From Thecaphora thlaspeos (taxonomy: Eukaryota > Basidiomycota > Ustilaginomycetes > Urocystidales > Glomosporiaceae), in assembly GCA_900291925.1 (NCBI GenBank), contig UWYS01000007.1:434001-498000 (forward strand): a stretch of DNA of 64,000 bases, in the 5' to 3' direction. The notes under the pieces are model-generated. The model ran no database searches, was not told the DNA's origin, and saw only the letters and a list, made by a program, of their open reading frames with translations. The position numbers were made by a program, and so were the translations under genes. Within the stretch, counting starts at the first letter, position 1, and every line of letters starts with the position of its first letter. Below, one piece after another: positions 61,300 to 64,000 of the stretch.

Positions 61300-61520
61300 G
61301 GCCCTGCAGTAGGGCGGCTATGCGAGTTGATTTCCTGCCAGGCGGGGATGAGGGGTAAGGTGACGAGTCGAGGTCAAGCGTCAAAGCCTTGGTAGTGGTA
61401 GGAAGAGGCTCCAGTAGCCCCTTGACATAGACTGCGGGGCCGTGTATGGCAAAAGAGGTGGGAGCCGTGCGGCTCGGTCTTTCGGGCTGTCGAGACTTCT
61501 AGTTCTGGCGTTCACGGCGT

Positions 61521-61522
<2 letters not shown>

Positions 61523-61552
<30 letters not shown>
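61523..61552 (+). repeat. (AG)15 microsatellite
   Basis: About 30 bp of uninterrupted AG, 224 bp upstream of the SCAP ATG; on the SCAP sense strand it is a CT tract in the promoter or 5' leader. Confidence 0.9.
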
Positions 61553-61553
<1 letters not shown>

Positions 61554-62742
61554 ACGCGCGGAGGTTCGTATACTGAGAGAAAGGCGAAGAGGGGACCAAA
61601 GTGCTGTCGAAGAAGTACAGTGTCGATGCAGAGCAGCAGGAGACGACGGATGCCTGTGTAGCTGGCGGTTTCAATGAGTGCAGGACTGAAAAAGGATACG
61701 AATCGGCAGAGAACCGTTCGCAGACATGGCGAGGGGGAAGGGACGAATCGAGAGTCTTGCAGATGGAAGCGGAAAGGGCTGTGATCAAGACGAGAGCGAT
61801 GGATGTTGCTGTTGCGGCAGAAGCTTGTGTCTGGGCGACGAATGAAGGTCGAGTACGTGGCAGGTGAGAATCAGAGTCGGTAAAAAGTGAGCTGAGCCTG
61901 ACGGAGCATATTCCGCATCTCGCGGCTCCGGTCGGATGGAGAGGAGGAGGCTGGCGACGAGCACAAGGATGGAGCAAGTGGCGGATAGGAGGTGGAGCGG
62001 AAGCTGTTGGCGGCGGTGGTGGTGGTGGTGGTGATAGCGTGTCGTGTGGAGGCAGGAGCGGCGGAGAGGGGAATCATACGACAACCTCGGAGAGCACCGA
62101 AGAGGCCGGCCTTAACCTCGCCCTCCCAACGCCGAAGGAGAAAAATAAGCGCGGCCAAGCTCGAATCGAAGCCGCTTCCTTCCCGCGGAACTCGGCGCGG
62201 CGTCGCCCCGCCTGGCTTCTTGCATGCTCGTTGCTCCGACTCTTAGCACAGCAGGCGGAGCCCTCCCGACAAGGCCGACCCATCAGACGAACGGTCGGTA
62301 GCCAAAGGCTCTCGAAAGAGGACAGATGTTGGATTTTGAAGGAGGAAGTCTCGACGGTAAGAGCCACGGCCGATGCCAGCTTACCCCCGATCAAGAATAG
62401 AGGATTGGGCAAACCTTGGTGCCAGAGGGACAGATGCGTCAGCTATTAGGCGCATGAGATCGGGCCAAATGTCAATTAGCGAGGTATCCATGGATCCCGA
62501 TTGCGATGCGAGATCGGGTCGAAAATGTAGGCGGCGCGTGGTCGTCCCGATTGGCGAAATTTTTCGCGATCGGGCGCGTGTCAAAACCTTTAACACCTCG
62601 AGCGACGCGTGTTCGCCGTCCCCTGATGGGTAACAGAAATGAAGCGCACACCACGTCCCGATATCTTTGGCTCCAAAATTCTCAATGACTATTTCAGCAT
62701 ATTCCACATGAACTTCATTAAAGTTTGGGAAGGCCACAAGAT

Positions 62743-63180
62743 GAACATTCTCGCGCGAAACGCATGTAGGTCAACGCGCCTGGAATGTGAGGACTTCCGT
62801 TTGCCTGTATACTCGCGCGACACGCGCCGGACTGCCATGGCCGACGAGCCGTGGGCGCGTATATACACGCGCGAGACGTATTCATGCCGGAAGAGACGCG
62901 TCGACGCGCTTGGTCGCGTATTTACTCGGGCGAGACACGTGAAGCGGCCGAGCGAGCGCGCCTGGAAGGGGAGGTTGCGTATTTACTCAGGCATGAACAG
63001 ACCCCGCGCCTGGACATGGAGGTCTTTAGGTCGCGTGTCCACACGGACGAGACGCGTCGGGCGGCGGGTTGACGCGCCTGAACGGAGAAGCGCGTGTTGA
63101 CTTGGGCGAGACGCGTCCAGGTGACTGGTCGACGCGCCTGGACGTGGAGGTGCCTGAACGCGTGTTTACTTGTAGCTCTC
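62743..63180 (+). repeat. Degenerate ~59-bp tandem repeat, block B (about eight copies)
   Basis: A core like GCGTATTTACTCGGGCGAGA recurs at roughly 62757, 62819, 62873, 62932, 62993, 63049, 63108 and a truncated copy near 63164 (positions of the aligned GA), spaced 54-62 bp. A second motif, GACGCGCCTGGACATGGAGG or close variants, lies between cores at about 62773, 62958, 63005, 63071 and 63131. These are the reverse complements of the units in block A. Confidence 0.82.
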
Positions 63181-63240
63181 TCCCTCCTCTCCGGCCACGT
63201 ATTTGCCTTCGCCTGTGATTCGAGCCAGAAGAGCGTTAAT

Positions 63241-63284
63241 CACTTGGCATTCAAATCTAGAGCACTTGGCATTCAAATTTAGAG
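63241..63284. repeat. Two tandem copies of a 22-bp unit
   Basis: Copies at 63241-63262 and 63263-63284, each starting CACTTGGCATTCAAAT, differ at one base. They lie just past the end of repeat block B. Confidence 0.92.
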
Positions 63285-63482
63285 CAGGCATCGTAAAGTA
63301 TACGCGGAAGCTAAAGGAGGAAAGGATCGACAAAGAGGGGGCCAAGGCACTGAATCTCGAGGAAGCGGTCCAGGGCCCGCTTCGAAGGGAGGCAAGCGGT
63401 GGCAACGTGCGGCAGTGTTTTCGGGTCCACGTCTCTTCTCCTCACGCCGAAGCTAGTGAGACCATTGCTGCGAGCCATCCCT

Positions 63483-64000
63483 CTAGAGCTTGACGCGGCC
63501 GCCCTCGATCTCCTGGAGATGCTCCGGCAGGAAGGGGACGTAGCCGTCGGCGCCAGGCGGGAGCCAGAACAGCTCGTCGGAGCCGCACTTGTCGTGGAAG
63601 ATGCCCTGGTTGCGCAGCGAGACCTTCTGCTGCTTGACGGTGCCCGTCGACTCCATGGCGGGGACGATGCGCAGGAAGAGCGGGACCGCGTACTTGGGGA
63701 GCGACTTTCGCGCCGTCAGCGCGAGCTGCTTGAAGTCAACCTTGGCCGCCTCGTCGGCCGGGATGGCGGCGCAGCCCGCTCGTCCGTCGTGGCCGGGCAC
63801 CAGCACGCCGTAGACGTTGGCCTCGCCCACCACCTGACCCAGCGCGGCGCTGACCTCGGTCGTGCTGACGTTCTCCGAGCGCCATCGGAACGTGTCGCCG
63901 AGACGGTCGCCAAAGTAGTAGAAGCCGTCGTCGTCCTTGGACATCAGGTCGCCCGAGCGGAACCACTTGTCGCCCTTGGCGAGTGCATCCTCGAGGACCT
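63483..64000 (-). CDS. FAT1: Very-long-chain acyl-CoA synthetase / fatty acid transport protein (FATP/Fat1), C-terminal part
   Basis: The gene runs off the window edge; the last ~172 residues are visible. Members activate long and very long fatty acids with ATP and CoA and help import them. KWFRSGDL, GFYYFGDRLGDTFRWRSENVSTTEVSAAL and SLPKYAVPLFLRIVPAMESTGTVKQQK are the conserved C-terminal adenylate-forming and FATP signature segments. The final Lys in GTVKQQK corresponds to the catalytic Lys region. The protein ends GGRVKL, loosely like the IKL end of yeast Fat1 as I recall it, which may act as a weak peroxisomal signal. The stop codon is at 63483-63485. The start and any upstream introns lie outside the window. 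Confidence 0.9.
   Translation of the reverse strand, partial: VLEDALAKGDKWFRSGDLMSKDDDGFYYFGDRLGDTFRWRSENVSTTEVSAALGQVVGEANVYGVLVPGHDGRAGCAAIPADEAAKVDFKQLALTARKSLPKYAVPLFLRIVPAMESTGTVKQQKVSLRNQGIFHDKCGSDELFWLPPGADGYVPFLPEHLQEIEGGRVKL

Larger units (their letters stand above)
61300..63482. other. SCAP upstream region and repeat-bearing intergenic DNA, 2.2 kb
   Basis: It contains an AG microsatellite, a (GGT)n-like run at 62014-62033, A/T-richer stretches around 62440-62740, tandem-repeat block B and a 22-bp duplication. No protein-coding gene is supported; the frames found are short and cross repeats. Confidence 0.55.

Noticed and set aside
61523..61552. AG run as a possible telomeric or functional repeat
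   Set aside because: A plain dinucleotide microsatellite in a promoter, with no telomere-like unit.

Overview
This window is nuclear DNA of a fungus, most likely a basidiomycete, possibly of the smut lineage (Ustilaginomycotina). The lineage is my inference. What the sequence shows is GC-rich DNA, short spliceosomal introns that mostly start GTGAGT or GTAAGT, and a eukaryotic gene set: P-type proton ATPase, urease, SCAP, seipin and a mitochondrial-type cysA acyltransferase. No bacterial operons, CRISPR arrays, rRNA or convincing tRNA genes were seen. Exon structures were worked out by hand from splice sites and reading phase; every spliced CDS given below closes in frame.

Layout. 0-9.3 kb: ribosomal stalk protein P0 (-), a PPR-like mitochondrial protein (+), a six-exon DUF2786 protein (-) and an EFM3/EEF2KMT-type lysine methyltransferase (+). 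9.3-12.2 kb has no recognisable gene and ends at a 1.9-kb pogo/Tc1-type transposon (12.2-14.15 kb) with near-perfect inverted repeats, a broken transposase and extreme CpG loss. 14.7-18 kb: plasma-membrane H+-ATPase. 18.9-30 kb: a large unknown protein, a secreted carboxylesterase, an NSUN5/Rcm1 rRNA methyltransferase, a class A DnaJ with a CaaX-like end, and the OTU1 deubiquitinase. 31 kb: a 37-residue metallothionein split by an intron after codon 2. 31.6-32.6 kb: inorganic pyrophosphatase. 33.1-33.4 kb: a degenerate tandem repeat of about 59 bp. 34-45.6 kb: cytochrome c peroxidase, a LARP7/Pof8-like La-related protein, urease, a flavin-reductase-like protein, a cysA/Met2-family O-acetyltransferase and free methionine-R-sulfoxide reductase. 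45.9-61.3 kb: seipin, a CS-domain tail-anchored protein, 6-phosphogluconate dehydrogenase and SCAP. 62.7-63.2 kb: the same ~59-bp repeat family in the opposite orientation. The window ends inside a FAT1/FATP-type acyl-CoA synthetase.

The genes are mostly independent housekeeping units, not a cluster. Some themes recur. Sterol and lipid handling is represented by SCAP, seipin, FAT1 and the esterase. Redox and sulfur metabolism is represented by CCP, fRMsr, cysA, GND1 and metallothionein. Translation and ribosome biogenesis is represented by P0, the EFM3-like protein and NSUN5. The points most worth a second look are the CpG-depleted pogo element, the paired inverted tandem-repeat blocks, the LELADL motif in SCAP split by an intron, the LARP7/Pof8-like gene, the metallothionein gene, and a pattern of introns falling within the first 25 coding bases.
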